Source of the DNA: Paenibacillus sp. XY044
GTDB lineage: Bacteria > Bacillota > Bacilli > Paenibacillales > Paenibacillaceae
Assembly: GCF_002257645.1 (NCBI RefSeq)
Contig: NZ_NQMO01000006.1
Location: 372,001 to 436,000 of the forward strand
Length of the DNA: 64,000 nt
Direction: 5' to 3'
In this document: piece after piece, positions 1-8,809 of the stretch
Layout: each line of letters starts with the position of its first letter
Position numbering within the stretch: the stretch's first letter is position 1
The notes under the pieces: generated by a model
What the model saw: the letters and a program-made list of their open reading frames with translations, nothing else
Told to the model about the DNA's origin: nothing
The model's database searches: none
Translations under genes and position numbers: made by a program

Positions 1-595
1 GGAGGGCGATTTCAGCGGCCTCGTCGTCAGCGACCTCCTGTTTGACCGTCTAACCGTCCCCGTGTCGGTGGACCGCTATACCGGATTTTACGTGGAAGAT
101 TTCGAACGGACGCTGGGCCTCGGAGAGCAGCTTGCGGCGCGCGGCGAAGTCCGTTATGACGCCGGACAGCCGTATGCCATGACGGTAAGCGGCACGCTGT
201 ACGTGACGCAAATGACGTCTTACCGGGCGATGCTGTTTGCGGCGCTGCTGGTAGGGACGGTGTTTTTTATCGCGGCGGGCAGCTTCCTGTATTTCCGCCT
301 CTATGCCGACCTGGACTATGACCGCCGCCAATACGACACGATCGCCAAGATGGGGCTGACGGACCGGGAACTGAACCGGATCGTGACCGGCCAGCTTGCG
401 ATGCTCTTTTTCGTGCCGATATTGCTTGCCGCCCTGCACAGCATCTTCGCCTTTATGGCGCTGCAAAGCTTCTATTACCTCTCCATCGCCTGGGAAATGG
501 GAGCGGTGCTGGCATGCTTCGTGACGGCCCAGGTGGCGTACTTCTTTTTCATCCGCTACAACTATTTGCGAAATGTAAGAAAGACACTGATTTAA
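1..595 (+). CDS. ABC transporter permease, BceB/FtsX type (3' part)
   Basis: The open frame enters from the left edge (codons in phase from base 2) and ends with TAA at 593-595, so only the C-terminal ~197 residues are visible. They show a soluble stretch followed by three hydrophobic segments (starting at LFAALLVGTVFFIAAGSF, then LAMLFFVPILLAAL and the segment before FFFIRYNYL), the end of an FtsX-like permease domain. The spacing and the polar loop (DRRQYDTIAKMGLTDREL) resemble BceB/YxdM permeases that detoxify peptide antibiotics such as bacitracin. The DedA and uppP genes follow within 40 bp and fit the same envelope theme. The family call rests on the C-terminus only. Confidence 0.75.
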   Translation, partial: EGDFSGLVVSDLLFDRLTVPVSVDRYTGFYVEDFERTLGLGEQLAARGEVRYDAGQPYAMTVSGTLYVTQMTSYRAMLFAALLVGTVFFIAAGSFLYFRLYADLDYDRRQYDTIAKMGLTDRELNRIVTGQLAMLFFVPILLAALHSIFAFMALQSFYYLSIAWEMGAVLACFVTAQVAYFFFIRYNYLRNVRKTLI

Positions 596-632
596 GCCGG
601 GCATGACAATAAACCGTGTGGGAGGGAATTCC

Positions 633-1253
633 ATGCAGCAGTGGATTACCAGCGTCGTGGAACAATTCGGTTATATCGGCATTGCGCTCATTATTGCGCT
701 TGAAAATATATTTCCCCCGATTCCGTCGGAGCTGATTCTTACGTTCGGGGGCTTTATGACAACCAAATCGCATCTGACCATCCCGGGCGTCATCGCGGCG
801 GCTACGGTCGGCTCCGTGCTCGGAGCGGTCATTCTGTACGGCATTGGCCTGCTGCTTGATGTGAACCGCTTGGAACGGATCGTGGCCAAATGGGGACGCA
901 TTCTGCGGGTCAAATCCTCCGATATTGCCAAGTCGGAGAAGTGGTTCAGCCGTTACGGCTACTTTACGGTGTTCTTCTGCCGGATGATTCCGCTCGTGCG
1001 GTCCCTGATCTCGATTCCGGCCGGGATGGCCCGAATGAAGTTCGGTCTGTTCCTGCTTTTTACGACCGTCGGGACGCTGATCTGGAACACGGTGCTTGTG
1101 TATTTGGGGGCGGCCCTGGGAGACTCTTGGGAGAGCATCCTGCACTATATGGACGTATATTCGCATGCGGCCTACGCCGTGATCGGCCTGGTCATTGTAG
1201 GCGTGCTGTTCCTGTATCTCCGCCGCGCGCGGGGCATGCGGGTCGAAAAGTAA
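633..1253 (+). CDS. DedA family membrane protein
   Basis: 206 residues. I chose the ATG at 633 because GGAGGG (621-626) sits 6 bases upstream; an in-frame ATG at 603 has no ribosome binding site. The protein shows the DedA/SNARE-associated (VTT) pattern: an N-terminal amphipathic segment, the ENIFPPIPSE loop near residue 25, the central FFCRMIPLVRSLISIPAG motif with its conserved Arg/Pro/Gly, and C-terminal membrane helices. DedA proteins of this kind include UptA of Bacillus subtilis, a translocase that returns undecaprenyl phosphate to the inner leaflet. The gene lies 37 bp after a BceB-like permease and 22 bp before uppP, so a role in undecaprenyl carrier recycling is a reasonable inference. 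Other DedA members act on phosphatidylethanolamine or in membrane energetics. Confidence 0.9.
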   Translation: MQQWITSVVEQFGYIGIALIIALENIFPPIPSELILTFGGFMTTKSHLTIPGVIAAATVGSVLGAVILYGIGLLLDVNRLERIVAKWGRILRVKSSDIAKSEKWFSRYGYFTVFFCRMIPLVRSLISIPAGMARMKFGLFLLFTTVGTLIWNTVLVYLGAALGDSWESILHYMDVYSHAAYAVIGLVIVGVLFLYLRRARGMRVEK

Positions 1254-1275
1254 GCTGAAGGAGTTGTGAAACGTT

Positions 1276-2112
1276 TTGGATTTGATGGAAATCATTAAAG
1301 CGGTGATCCTCGGGATCGTCGAAGGATTGACGGAATTCGCCCCGGTATCGTCGACCGGGCATATGATTATTGTGGACGATATGTGGCTGAAGACCGGGGA
1401 GTTTCTGGCTTCGCCTGTAGCCAATACCTTTAAAGTCGTCATTCAGCTGGGCTCGATCCTGGCCGTGGTCGTGGTGTTCTGGAGCCGGTTTCTCGACCTG
1501 CTCGGCCTGCGGAGAAAAAAGCCGGAGGCGGCGGTCAGCCGGAAGCAGGGACGTTTGAAGCTGACCCAGGTCCTTGTCGGTCTCATTCCGGCCGGCGTGC
1601 TCGGCCTGTTGTTTAATGACTATATTGACGAGCATTTGTTCTCGACACGGACGGTGCTGATCGGACTGGTCATCGGGGCGCTCCTGATGATCGCGGCCGA
1701 CGTATGGCGGCCGAAGCGTCCAAAGACCGAGACAGTGGACCAGATTACATACGGGCAGGCCTTCGGTATCGGACTGGTCCAGTGCCTGTCCCTGTGGCCG
1801 GGATTTTCCCGCTCCGGCTCCACCATTTCCGGCGGAGTTCTGATGGGCATGAGCTACCGGGCGGCTTCTGACTTTACGTTTATTATGGCCGTGCCGATCA
1901 TGCTCGGTGCCAGCGGGTTGTCACTGCTGAAGAACTGGGAGTATTTTACGATGGATATGATGCCGTTCTTTGCGGCAGGCTTTATCAGCTCGTTTATCGT
2001 GGCGCTGATTGCCATCCGTTTCTTCCTGAAGCTCATCAACCGTATCAAACTCGTGCCATTTGCCGTGTACCGGATCGTGCTGGCCGCCATCATTTTTCTC
2101 GTTATATGGTAA
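1276..2112 (+). CDS. uppP: Undecaprenyl-diphosphatase UppP (BacA)
   Basis: 278 residues, the usual length. The enzyme removes one phosphate from undecaprenyl diphosphate at the outer face of the membrane, regenerating the lipid carrier for peptidoglycan and teichoic acid synthesis; extra copies give bacitracin resistance. Both family motifs are visible: EGLTEFAPVSSTGH (residues 16-29) and PGFSRSGST (176-184, catalytic Arg 180), within about eight hydrophobic segments. The start is TTG at 1276 with GAAGGAG at 1257-1263; ATG at 1285 is the alternative. It is the last gene of a likely operon with the DedA gene and ends at a strong terminator. Confidence 0.95.
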   Translation: MDLMEIIKAVILGIVEGLTEFAPVSSTGHMIIVDDMWLKTGEFLASPVANTFKVVIQLGSILAVVVVFWSRFLDLLGLRRKKPEAAVSRKQGRLKLTQVLVGLIPAGVLGLLFNDYIDEHLFSTRTVLIGLVIGALLMIAADVWRPKRPKTETVDQITYGQAFGIGLVQCLSLWPGFSRSGSTISGGVLMGMSYRAASDFTFIMAVPIMLGASGLSLLKNWEYFTMDMMPFFAAGFISSFIVALIAIRFFLKLINRIKLVPFAVYRIVLAAIIFLVIW

Positions 2113-2123
2113 CCGTTTCGTTA

Positions 2124-2148
2124 AAGCCCCTCGCAGAGGGGCTTTTTT
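2124..2148 (+). terminator. Intrinsic terminator after uppP
   Basis: Perfect 9-bp stem AAGCCCCTC / GAGGGGCTT (2124-2132 with 2136-2144), a GCA loop and a run of six T (2143-2148). Confidence 0.95.
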
Positions 2149-2216
2149 GCTGCTTAGAAACTCCTTCCAATTCGGGCCGGCCATCATGTACAATAGGTTC
2201 GACAAGGAGGCCTGGC

Positions 2217-2993
2217 ATGAAAATTAGAGTGCTGATTGCGGATGATAACTCGTTTATCCGGGAAGGAATGAAGATCATCCTGAATACGTTCGGGGAGTTT
2301 GAGGTGCTGGCTACGGTGAACGACGGGCAGGAAGCGGTGGACTACTGCAGGACCCACGAGGTGGATGTGGCGCTCCTGGACGTGCGGATGCCGAATATGA
2401 ACGGAGTGGAAGCGACGAAAATATTGACCGAGGAGACCGGAACCAAACCGCTGATCCTGACTACCTTCGATGACGACGAATATATTCTGGATGCGATCCG
2501 ATTTGGAGCAAAGGGGTATCTGCTGAAGAACAATGACCCCGAGCGCATCCGGGATGCGATCAAGAGCGTGCACAGCGGCAATAACGTGCTGCAGGACGTG
2601 GTGCTGGATAAGCTGAAGTCGGTGATGGACGGACTGCCTGCGGCTAATGGAAAACGGACGGAAGCGGGCACGAATTTGGAACAGGGCAGAGCTCAGCAAG
2701 CAGGCGTGCAGGAGGCTGTAGGCAAAGGTGCGTCCGCGTCAGCGGGAGCTTTGGCGGCGCAGGACAGGGGAGCCTTGTCTTCCGAATGTCCGTTTGACCG
2801 CAGCATGTTCACCGAGCGGGAACTGGAAGTGATGTCCCATATCGCCAAGGGGCTGTCCAACAAGGAAATTTCCAAGGAGCTGTTTATTTCCGAAGGGACG
2901 ACAGCCAATTATATTACTTCGATTCTGAACAAAACGGCGCTGTCGCACCGCACCCAAATCGCGATCTACTATTTGACCGGCAAGGTCCGGTAG
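2217..2993 (+). CDS. NarL/LuxR-family response regulator (LnrK-like)
   Basis: 258 residues from ATG 2217, chosen because AAGGAGG (2204-2210) lies 6 bases upstream; the frame stays open to 2106 but that stretch is inside uppP. An N-terminal receiver domain (acidic pair near 9-10, phospho-acceptor Asp 55 in LLDVRMPN, Lys 104) is joined to a C-terminal LuxR helix-turn-helix (FTERELEVMSHIAKG...NKEISKELFIS). The linker (~125-190) is long and rich in Ala, Gly and Gln, which explains the extra ~40 residues over the family norm. With the next four genes it makes the set found in lnrJK-lnrLMN (yfiJKLMN) of B. subtilis, so it probably activates the ABC exporter at 4302-7546. Confidence 0.9.
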   Translation: MKIRVLIADDNSFIREGMKIILNTFGEFEVLATVNDGQEAVDYCRTHEVDVALLDVRMPNMNGVEATKILTEETGTKPLILTTFDDDEYILDAIRFGAKGYLLKNNDPERIRDAIKSVHSGNNVLQDVVLDKLKSVMDGLPAANGKRTEAGTNLEQGRAQQAGVQEAVGKGASASAGALAAQDRGALSSECPFDRSMFTERELEVMSHIAKGLSNKEISKELFISEGTTANYITSILNKTALSHRTQIAIYYLTGKVR

Positions 2994-3005
2994 GCGGCGG
3001 ATTTC

Positions 3006-4112
3006 ATGGAACTGTGGACTGTCGGCAACAAAACGATACTGCTGCTATTTGTCGTAATCGCCACCTATTTTACGGCAGCCAAGCCGGACCCTTGGATCGT
3101 GCTGCTGTTTCTCGTATACTCGGCGCTCAATCTGGTGCTGCATATTGTGAAGGGCAGCCGGCTGAAGCAGGGCGCCATCGTGGTGATCGAGCTGTTTTTG
3201 ATCGGATGCGCGGTGTACCATCCGTTTTTCGCGCTGCTGCTGCCCTTCGGGTGTTATGAGCTGGCCTCGTTTTATCCCCGGAAGAACGGGATCGTTCTCC
3301 TCGTCATCCTGATTCCGCTGATCTTTCTGCGGGATTCGATGATGGTTCTGTATATGTTTGCGGCCGCGCTGAGTTATTTCAATTATGTGCTGGTCCGGCA
3401 GTATATGGACAGAATCGTCCGTCAGGAGGATGAGAACGAGCTTATGCGTAAGGATATGCACCGGCTGGCCCGAAGCCTGAACGAAAACAAGGACTTCGCC
3501 AGGGCCTCGGAGTATATGGTGAAGCTGGAGGAACGCAGCCGGCTTACCCAGCAAATCCATGACGGGATCGGGCATTCCATGACCGGGGCCCTGATCCAGA
3601 TGGAGGCCGCCAAGCGGCTGCTGCACAGCGATCCCCATACCGCGGTGAATCTCCTTCAGAACGCCATCGGCATCTCGAAGGAGGCCATCGAGGAAATCCG
3701 CATCACGCTGAAAAGTAACAAGCCCCCGGTGGAGCAGCTTGGACTAAGCCGCCTGAAAACGGCCGTTGAAGCCTTTAGCGGCAAGACGGGGATGATGACC
3801 TCTGTCGTTCATGACGGGAACATGGAAATCGTCACCCCTCTCCAGTGGAAAATCATCTATGAAAATGTGACCGAGGCGTTGACCAACAGTGCCAAGTACT
3901 CCGGGGCTACGTCGGTCCATGTGGAAATCCGCGTGCTGAACCGCTTCATCAAAGCGGTCGTCTCCGATAACGGCCAGGGCTCGTCCATGATCGTCAAAGG
4001 TCTGGGCCTGATCGGCATGGAAGAGCGGACGGCGTCCGTGAACGGCACGGTAATCGCGGACGGCAGTCAGGGATTCACGGTCACCACGCTGATTCCGCAT
4101 GGCGGGAAATGA
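3006..4112 (+). CDS. DesK-type sensor histidine kinase (LnrJ-like)
   Basis: 368 residues. The first ~130 form five or six closely packed membrane helices with almost no extracellular domain, so it probably senses within the membrane. A coiled-coil-like stretch (135-175) leads to the HisKA_3 phospho-acceptor segment RLTQQIHDGIGHSMTG with His 185, then an HATPase_c domain (NVTEALTNSAKYS N-box, SDNGQGS and GLGLIGMEER G-boxes). It follows the response regulator by 12 bp. In the related B. subtilis locus such a kinase responds to membrane-active polyenes (linearmycin); the true ligand here is unknown. A terminator follows. Confidence 0.9.
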   Translation: MELWTVGNKTILLLFVVIATYFTAAKPDPWIVLLFLVYSALNLVLHIVKGSRLKQGAIVVIELFLIGCAVYHPFFALLLPFGCYELASFYPRKNGIVLLVILIPLIFLRDSMMVLYMFAAALSYFNYVLVRQYMDRIVRQEDENELMRKDMHRLARSLNENKDFARASEYMVKLEERSRLTQQIHDGIGHSMTGALIQMEAAKRLLHSDPHTAVNLLQNAIGISKEAIEEIRITLKSNKPPVEQLGLSRLKTAVEAFSGKTGMMTSVVHDGNMEIVTPLQWKIIYENVTEALTNSAKYSGATSVHVEIRVLNRFIKAVVSDNGQGSSMIVKGLGLIGMEERTASVNGTVIADGSQGFTVTTLIPHGGK

Positions 4113-4169
4113 AAAATTTCATATGACCGGGTTAAGCCCATGACAAAAACATGAATTTTCTCATGGATC

Positions 4170-4209
4170 AAGGATGAACTTATGCACTGACATAAGGTCA
4201 TCCTTTTTT
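4170..4209 (+). terminator. Terminator between kinase and ABC exporter genes
   Basis: 15-base arms (4170-4184 and 4191-4205) pair with one mismatch around a CACTGA loop and are followed by six T (4204-4209). It separates the regulator pair from the exporter genes, so the exporter probably has its own inducible promoter between 4210 and 4301. Confidence 0.85.
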
Positions 4210-4301
4210 ATTAAGATAAGAGCATCAAGACAGATGGAGCGAGCAATAAACACGCCGCCCGTTCGATCTGTTAAAAGGACAACGAAACGGAGTGGGATGA
4301 A

Positions 4302-5237
4302 ATGAACGTACTCGATATTCGGGGGCTGACCAAAAAATTCGGCGAATTCGTCGCCGTGGACAATATGTCGCTGACGGTAAGGGAAGGGGAGATCTTCGGT
4401 TTTCTTGGGGCCAACGGCGCCGGCAAAAGCACGACGATCAACATGGTCTCGTCGCTGCTGCGCCCGAGCAGCGGGGAAATCCGGATTTTGGACCGGGACA
4501 TCACGAAGCAGAGCCGGTTCGCCAAGCTGAATCTTGGTATCGTTCCGCAGGATCTGGCGATCTATGAAGATATGACGGCCTATGAGAACGTGAGTTTTTT
4601 TGCCGGATTGTACGGCCTGCGCGGCAACCAGCTCAAAGAACGGACGGAGGAAGCGCTCGATTTCGTCGGCCTGAGCGACAAGGCGAAGAGCATGCCAAAG
4701 AACTTCTCGGGCGGGATGAAGCGGCGGCTGAACATTGCCTGCGCGATCGCCCATAAGCCGAAGCTTATTATTATGGATGAGCCGACAGTCGGGATCGATC
4801 CCCAGTCACGGAACTATATCTTGACCTCGGTCCGGAATTTAAATGAATCGGGCTGTACGATTATTTACACGAGCCACTATATGGAGGAAGTCGAGGAAAT
4901 TTGCTCGCGGATCGCCATTGTGGATCATGGCAAAATCATTGCCGAGGGTACGAAGGAGCAGCTGAAATCGACGATTACCGACGTGAAGGACATCCGCATC
5001 GAAGTGAAGTCGGCGCAGCCTGCGGCGGCAGGGTCGCTCAAAGCCATCCCGGGCGTGCGGACGGTGCTCCAGGAAGAGAATGTGATCCGGATTCACAGCG
5101 ACGCGGCGGTAGACAATTTGAACCGGATTCTGAAGCAGCTCATGGACGACGGCATGGAAATTCGCTCGGTGGAAGAGCAGGCGCCCAATCTGGAGACGGT
5201 GTTTCTGACCTTGACCGGAAGAAATTTACGGGATTAA
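4302..5237 (+). CDS. ABC exporter ATP-binding protein (LnrL-like)
   Basis: 311 residues. Walker A GANGAGKST (36-44), Q-loop VPQD, signature FSGGMK (135-140) and Walker B LIIMDE (155-160) are all intact, followed by a ~90-residue C-terminal extension typical of DrrA/NatA-type exporters. It energises the two ABC-2 permeases encoded directly downstream. Length and gene order match lnrL. Expected role: export or removal of a membrane-active compound under control of the upstream two-component pair. Confidence 0.92.
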   Translation: MNVLDIRGLTKKFGEFVAVDNMSLTVREGEIFGFLGANGAGKSTTINMVSSLLRPSSGEIRILDRDITKQSRFAKLNLGIVPQDLAIYEDMTAYENVSFFAGLYGLRGNQLKERTEEALDFVGLSDKAKSMPKNFSGGMKRRLNIACAIAHKPKLIIMDEPTVGIDPQSRNYILTSVRNLNESGCTIIYTSHYMEEVEEICSRIAIVDHGKIIAEGTKEQLKSTITDVKDIRIEVKSAQPAAAGSLKAIPGVRTVLQEENVIRIHSDAAVDNLNRILKQLMDDGMEIRSVEEQAPNLETVFLTLTGRNLRD

Positions 5238-5265
5238 TCGCTTAAGAGGGAAGGAGGTTCATGGG

Positions 5266-6393
5266 GTGAATATTTTATCCATTGCGTTTAAAGAAATCAA
5301 ACAGGATTTCCGGGACCGGCGCACGCTGATTTTTATGCTTGGCTTTCCGATCATCCTGATGCTGATTCTAGGCCTGGCCCTGACGAACGCTTTTAGTGGT
5401 GATATGAGCGTCGGCGACCTGAAGGTGGTCGTGAAGGACGCCACCGGAGGGGGACCGCTGTCCGAAGCGTTTGCCGCCTTTACCAAGGAGGCGGGAAAAT
5501 CGGGGATTACGTTCGATTCGCTCCCGGCAGGAAAGAACGGGCGGACCGAGGTGGAGAACAACCGCTACGTGGATTACGTGGAGCTGAGCGGGCAAGGGAT
5601 TTCTCTCTACGGCAGCAGCCGCAGTACGATTGAGAGCAATATCGTGCAGGGAATGCTGACGTCCTTTGCCGATAAGTACAATGCGGCTGCGGCGGTTGCT
5701 CAGACTGAGCCTGCCCAGGTTCAGGCGGTGTTTGCCGGCGGAGCCGGATCGGATTACATCAAGGAACTGTCGATCAATGCGGATCGGACGCCGGGTTCGA
5801 TCGATTACTACGCGCTGGCCATGACGGTCATGGTCGGCATGTGGGCGGCCATGCCGGCCGGGGGGCTGATCCAAAGGGAAATCGGGCGCGGAACGGCGGT
5901 GCGGCTGGTGACGGCACCGATACGCAAAAGCGAGATTTTTGCGGGCAAGGTGTTGGGCGGCATCGTTACCAACTTTCTGTGCGTGATCGTGATAATCGTC
6001 TTCAGCAAGTACGTCTTCAAGGCGTATTGGGGGGAACATATGGGCATCGTCCTCATCGTGCTGTTGTCGGAAGTGATCATGGCGATGAGCCTGGGCCTAG
6101 CCGCCAGTTATCTGCTCAAGGGCAGCGCATCGCGGGGCATCATCTCACTCGTCGTTCAGCTCATGTCCTTCTTCGGGGGAGCGTACTTCCCGATCGGGGA
6201 CGATTCCGGGGGAGGTATCATGGGATTTCTCGTGAATTTGTCCCCGATCCGTTGGGGGAATCATGGATTGACCCAGGTGATTTACGGAAACGACGTATCC
6301 GCCGCTTGGCCGGCGATCGGGCTTTATATCGGCTTTGCCATACTGTTTCTAGGCGCATCCATCGCCGTCATGAGACGCAGGGAGGGATTGTAA
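5266..6393 (+). CDS. ABC-2 type exporter permease (LnrM-like)
   Basis: 375 residues from GTG 5266, with AAGGAGG at 5251-5257. Topology is that of ABC2_membrane_3 permeases: one N-terminal helix (about 25-45), a large external domain (~50-185), then five or six helices with the conserved polar turn before GSASRGIIS. Pairs with the next permease, which starts 1 bp after its stop, and with the ATPase upstream; together a heteromeric exporter like LnrLMN. Confidence 0.88.
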   Translation: MNILSIAFKEIKQDFRDRRTLIFMLGFPIILMLILGLALTNAFSGDMSVGDLKVVVKDATGGGPLSEAFAAFTKEAGKSGITFDSLPAGKNGRTEVENNRYVDYVELSGQGISLYGSSRSTIESNIVQGMLTSFADKYNAAAAVAQTEPAQVQAVFAGGAGSDYIKELSINADRTPGSIDYYALAMTVMVGMWAAMPAGGLIQREIGRGTAVRLVTAPIRKSEIFAGKVLGGIVTNFLCVIVIIVFSKYVFKAYWGEHMGIVLIVLLSEVIMAMSLGLAASYLLKGSASRGIISLVVQLMSFFGGAYFPIGDDSGGGIMGFLVNLSPIRWGNHGLTQVIYGNDVSAAWPAIGLYIGFAILFLGASIAVMRRREGL

Positions 6394-6394
6394 C

Positions 6395-7546
6395 ATGTGG
6401 AAGGATATCTGGTTTTTGGTGACCCGGACGCTCCGGGCCACCTTTCGGAAACCCAGCACGATGATTCTGTATTTCGGGCTGCCGATCGCCGGGATCGTGG
6501 CATCCTTGCTGCTTTATGGATCGCAGGGAACAACAGAGCTGCGGGTGGGCGTGGTCAACGGGGATGACGGGCAGACGATCGCGGCCGATACGATTCGGTT
6601 CGTTCAAGAATTGGATCATGTCAAGGTCGTGAGCGTGACGCGGCAGGAGCTGCAGGATCAGCTTGCCGCAAGCGATCTCGACAGCGGGCTGATCATCGAG
6701 TCCGGCTACTCGGAGAGCGTTCTAAGCGGCAGTCCGGACCACATCGCGATTCAGTCGGTGAAGGGCGCCCAAGTGACGGCTTACATGAAATCCATGCTGT
6801 ATGGATATATCGACAACGTGGCGGCCATGGGCAGAATTTCGGCCGGGAACGACGCGAAGTTCCAGCAGCTTTACGACCGCTACCGGTCGGCGGACTTCAA
6901 GGTCACGTCCGAATCTGTAAATGACACGTCGACAACGAAGGAGATGTCCTACCAGTCCATCGGCTTTCTGCTGATGTTTATGATGACCTCGGCAGTGAGC
7001 TTGTCGGAGCTCATTCTGAAAAACCGGGAGAACCGCACGTACTTCCGGGTGCTGTCTTCCCCGATTAACGCCAGAACGTACGTCATGGCCAACATCTTGA
7101 TGAATCTGATCGTCATGCTGGCGCAGATCGTGATCGTCCTGTTCTTCATGCGCGTCGTGTTCCGGATCGATCCGGGCATGCCGGTGGTGCAGATGTTCGG
7201 CATTCTGCTGCTGTTCTCCTTGGTATCGGTGAGCGTCTCCCTGGTGATCGTGGCCTTCGCGAAGAGCACCGCCATGGCCGGCGCGCTTTCGAACCTGATC
7301 GTCACGCCGACCTGCCTGCTCTCCGGCTGCTTCTTCCCGATCAGCATCATGCCGGAGGCAATCCGCCGGGTGTCCGACTTCCTGCCCCAGAACTGGGTGC
7401 TGCAGTCGATTGAGAAGCTGCAGTCCGGCGATGGCTTCGCAGGCGTATGGTTTAACCTGTCGATCCTGCTCGCCTTCGCGGTGGTGTTTTTCCTGGTCGC
7501 AACCTACAAGTTCGGCCGTAACAACGATACGCGGAACTTTGTGTAA
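6395..7546 (+). CDS. ABC-2 type exporter permease (LnrN-like)
   Basis: 383 residues, same architecture as the preceding gene: N-terminal helix (~20-42), extracellular domain to ~190, then five or six helices. It starts 1 bp after the upstream stop with GGGAGG just before it, so the two are translationally linked. Last gene of the Lnr-like exporter operon. Its original terminator has been split by an IS element (see 7570-7590 and 8882-8901). Confidence 0.88.
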   Translation: MWKDIWFLVTRTLRATFRKPSTMILYFGLPIAGIVASLLLYGSQGTTELRVGVVNGDDGQTIAADTIRFVQELDHVKVVSVTRQELQDQLAASDLDSGLIIESGYSESVLSGSPDHIAIQSVKGAQVTAYMKSMLYGYIDNVAAMGRISAGNDAKFQQLYDRYRSADFKVTSESVNDTSTTKEMSYQSIGFLLMFMMTSAVSLSELILKNRENRTYFRVLSSPINARTYVMANILMNLIVMLAQIVIVLFFMRVVFRIDPGMPVVQMFGILLLFSLVSVSVSLVIVAFAKSTAMAGALSNLIVTPTCLLSGCFFPISIMPEAIRRVSDFLPQNWVLQSIEKLQSGDGFAGVWFNLSILLAFAVVFFLVATYKFGRNNDTRNFV

Positions 7547-7569
7547 AGCCCCATTGGTGTGATTACCGT

Positions 7570-7590
7570 AAAAAAAGAGAGCCCTAGGTG
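7570..7590. terminator. Left arm of a terminator split by the IS
   Basis: This A-rich arm (seven A, then GAGAGCCCTAGGTG) pairs with 8882-8901. With the IS and one CAA copy removed the arms close into a stem of about 19 bp with one bulged base and a GCAA loop, with T-runs on both strands: a shared terminator for the convergent Lnr-like operon and the GH13 gene. Confidence 0.8.
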
Positions 7591-7632
7591 CAATGGAGTT
7601 ACCCCCGTCAAGTAGACAGTTATAAAAAGGAC

Positions 7633-8534
7633 CTAGGCAACCTTAGTTCGGTACTCAACCGGGCTAAGGTTGTTTAATTTTTTCTGGAATCGGTAATGGT
7701 TATAAAATCGAATATAACGATGAACTTCATCTACGAGTTGCTTTTGGTCAGTGTAGTGGTGTAGTCGCAAGGATTCGCTCTTGAAATGGCTGAAAAAGAT
7801 TTCCATACATGCATTATCATGACAATACCCTTGCGCGACATACTCACCTTAATACCATGGCGCTTTAGAAGCCGGTGATACGGTTTGGATGTGTACTGGA
7901 AACCGCGATCACTATGCAAAAGTATTCCGCCTGTTTTTCGCTTTCGAATGGCTTTCTTTACGGTATCTAGTACCAGGCGAATGTCATTACGGGGACTGAT
8001 CTTGTAGGCGATCACCTCGTTGTTATATAGATCATAAATGGTTGAGAGATATAGAAAGCTTTGACCAAAGGGGAGATACGTAATATCTGTTACCCATTTC
8101 TCTAACGGCCGTGCCGCATGAAACTCGCGATTTAGTATGTTTTCTGAGATGACGTAAGCTTCCTTCTTGCCAAAATACGGTTTCCTCTTGCGAATCACCG
8201 AACGTATGCCGAGCTCCTTCATCAGTCGATACACGCGCTTGTGATTAACGTGAATTCTGTATTTTTTCCGAAGGTACACAACGATGCGTAAGTAACCGTA
8301 GATGCCACGGCTTTGTTTCCAGCAGGCCATGATTTTAGTCTTGAGCTGTTCATTCTCCTGTTGCCGCCGCGTTAATCGCCCTTGTTGTCGTTGCCATTTG
8401 TAGTAGCCGCTTCGAGAGACACCAGCTAAACGGCAGAGCAAAGAGACCGCATAACGGGAGGACATGCTTCGAATCACTTGGAAGGCCTGCTGCCGCCTTC
8501 TCCCTCCCCCCTTTGCAAGGCCCACAGCTTTTTT
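7633..8534 (-). pseudogene. IS3-family transposase OrfB (frameshifted)
   Basis: The DDE integrase subunit. HTH_21 and rve domains are recognisable: first Asp in WVTDITYLP, second Asp in LLHSDRGFQY. After MSRKG the frame is lost: a single A is missing near 7830, so the reading runs into an unrelated tail ending at 7731. Restoring one base gives the expected NCYDNACMEIFF with the catalytic Glu and a normal C-terminus ending in ...LSPVEYRTKVA and a TAG at 7633-7635. Expression normally depends on -1 frameshifting from orfA. The lesion removes the third catalytic residue. Confidence 0.9.
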
Positions 8535-8809
8535 AAGTATTCGTTCTCTGCTCGTAGCCGGTGGAGCTCTGCCTCCACGCTCTGTTCACGCGTTCGAGGT
8601 CTTCCTTTCAAGGGACCTCCAGCTTTTCCTCGCTTCTCTTCCAGTCCGTGTGTTCCTTCCTCTTGAAAGTATTTCACCCACCGCTGAACAGATTTGTGGG
8701 TAATCCCTAGCTCTTTGGCCACACTTTTATATCCCATACCTTTATGCAAGTACATCTGAACTGCCTTTTGCTTAAACTCAACAGAATATGTCTTCCGAAT
8801 TTCGCCCAT
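8474..8809 (-). CDS. IS3-family transposase OrfA
   Basis: 111 residues: N-terminal helix-turn-helix (HTH_Tnp_1-like: SVEFKQKAVQMYLHKGMGYKS...) followed by a leucine-zipper-like segment (VEAELHRLRAENEYLKKL) that mediates dimerisation. ATG at 8809 with GGAGGGG just upstream on the minus strand. It overlaps orfB in the -1 phase; it can act alone as a repressor or be fused to OrfB. Confidence 0.9.
   Translation of the reverse strand: MGEIRKTYSVEFKQKAVQMYLHKGMGYKSVAKELGITHKSVQRWVKYFQEEGTHGLEEKRGKAGGPLKGRPRTREQSVEAELHRLRAENEYLKKLWALQRGEGEGGSRPSK
8528..8534 (-). other. Programmed -1 frameshift heptamer (A6G)
   Basis: AAAAAAG read as A AAA AAG in the orfA phase (codons TTA AAA AAG). Slipping back one base enters the orfB frame (AAA AAA GCT), the standard way IS3-family elements make the OrfAB transposase. 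Confidence 0.85.

Noticed and set aside
549..1442. 297-codon minus-strand frame over DedA and uppP
   Set aside because: Shadow frame; both plus-strand genes have family motifs and ribosome binding sites.
2106..2216. N-terminal extension of the NarL-type response regulator
   Set aside because: It would overlap uppP and its terminator; the start at 2217 has a perfect ribosome binding site.
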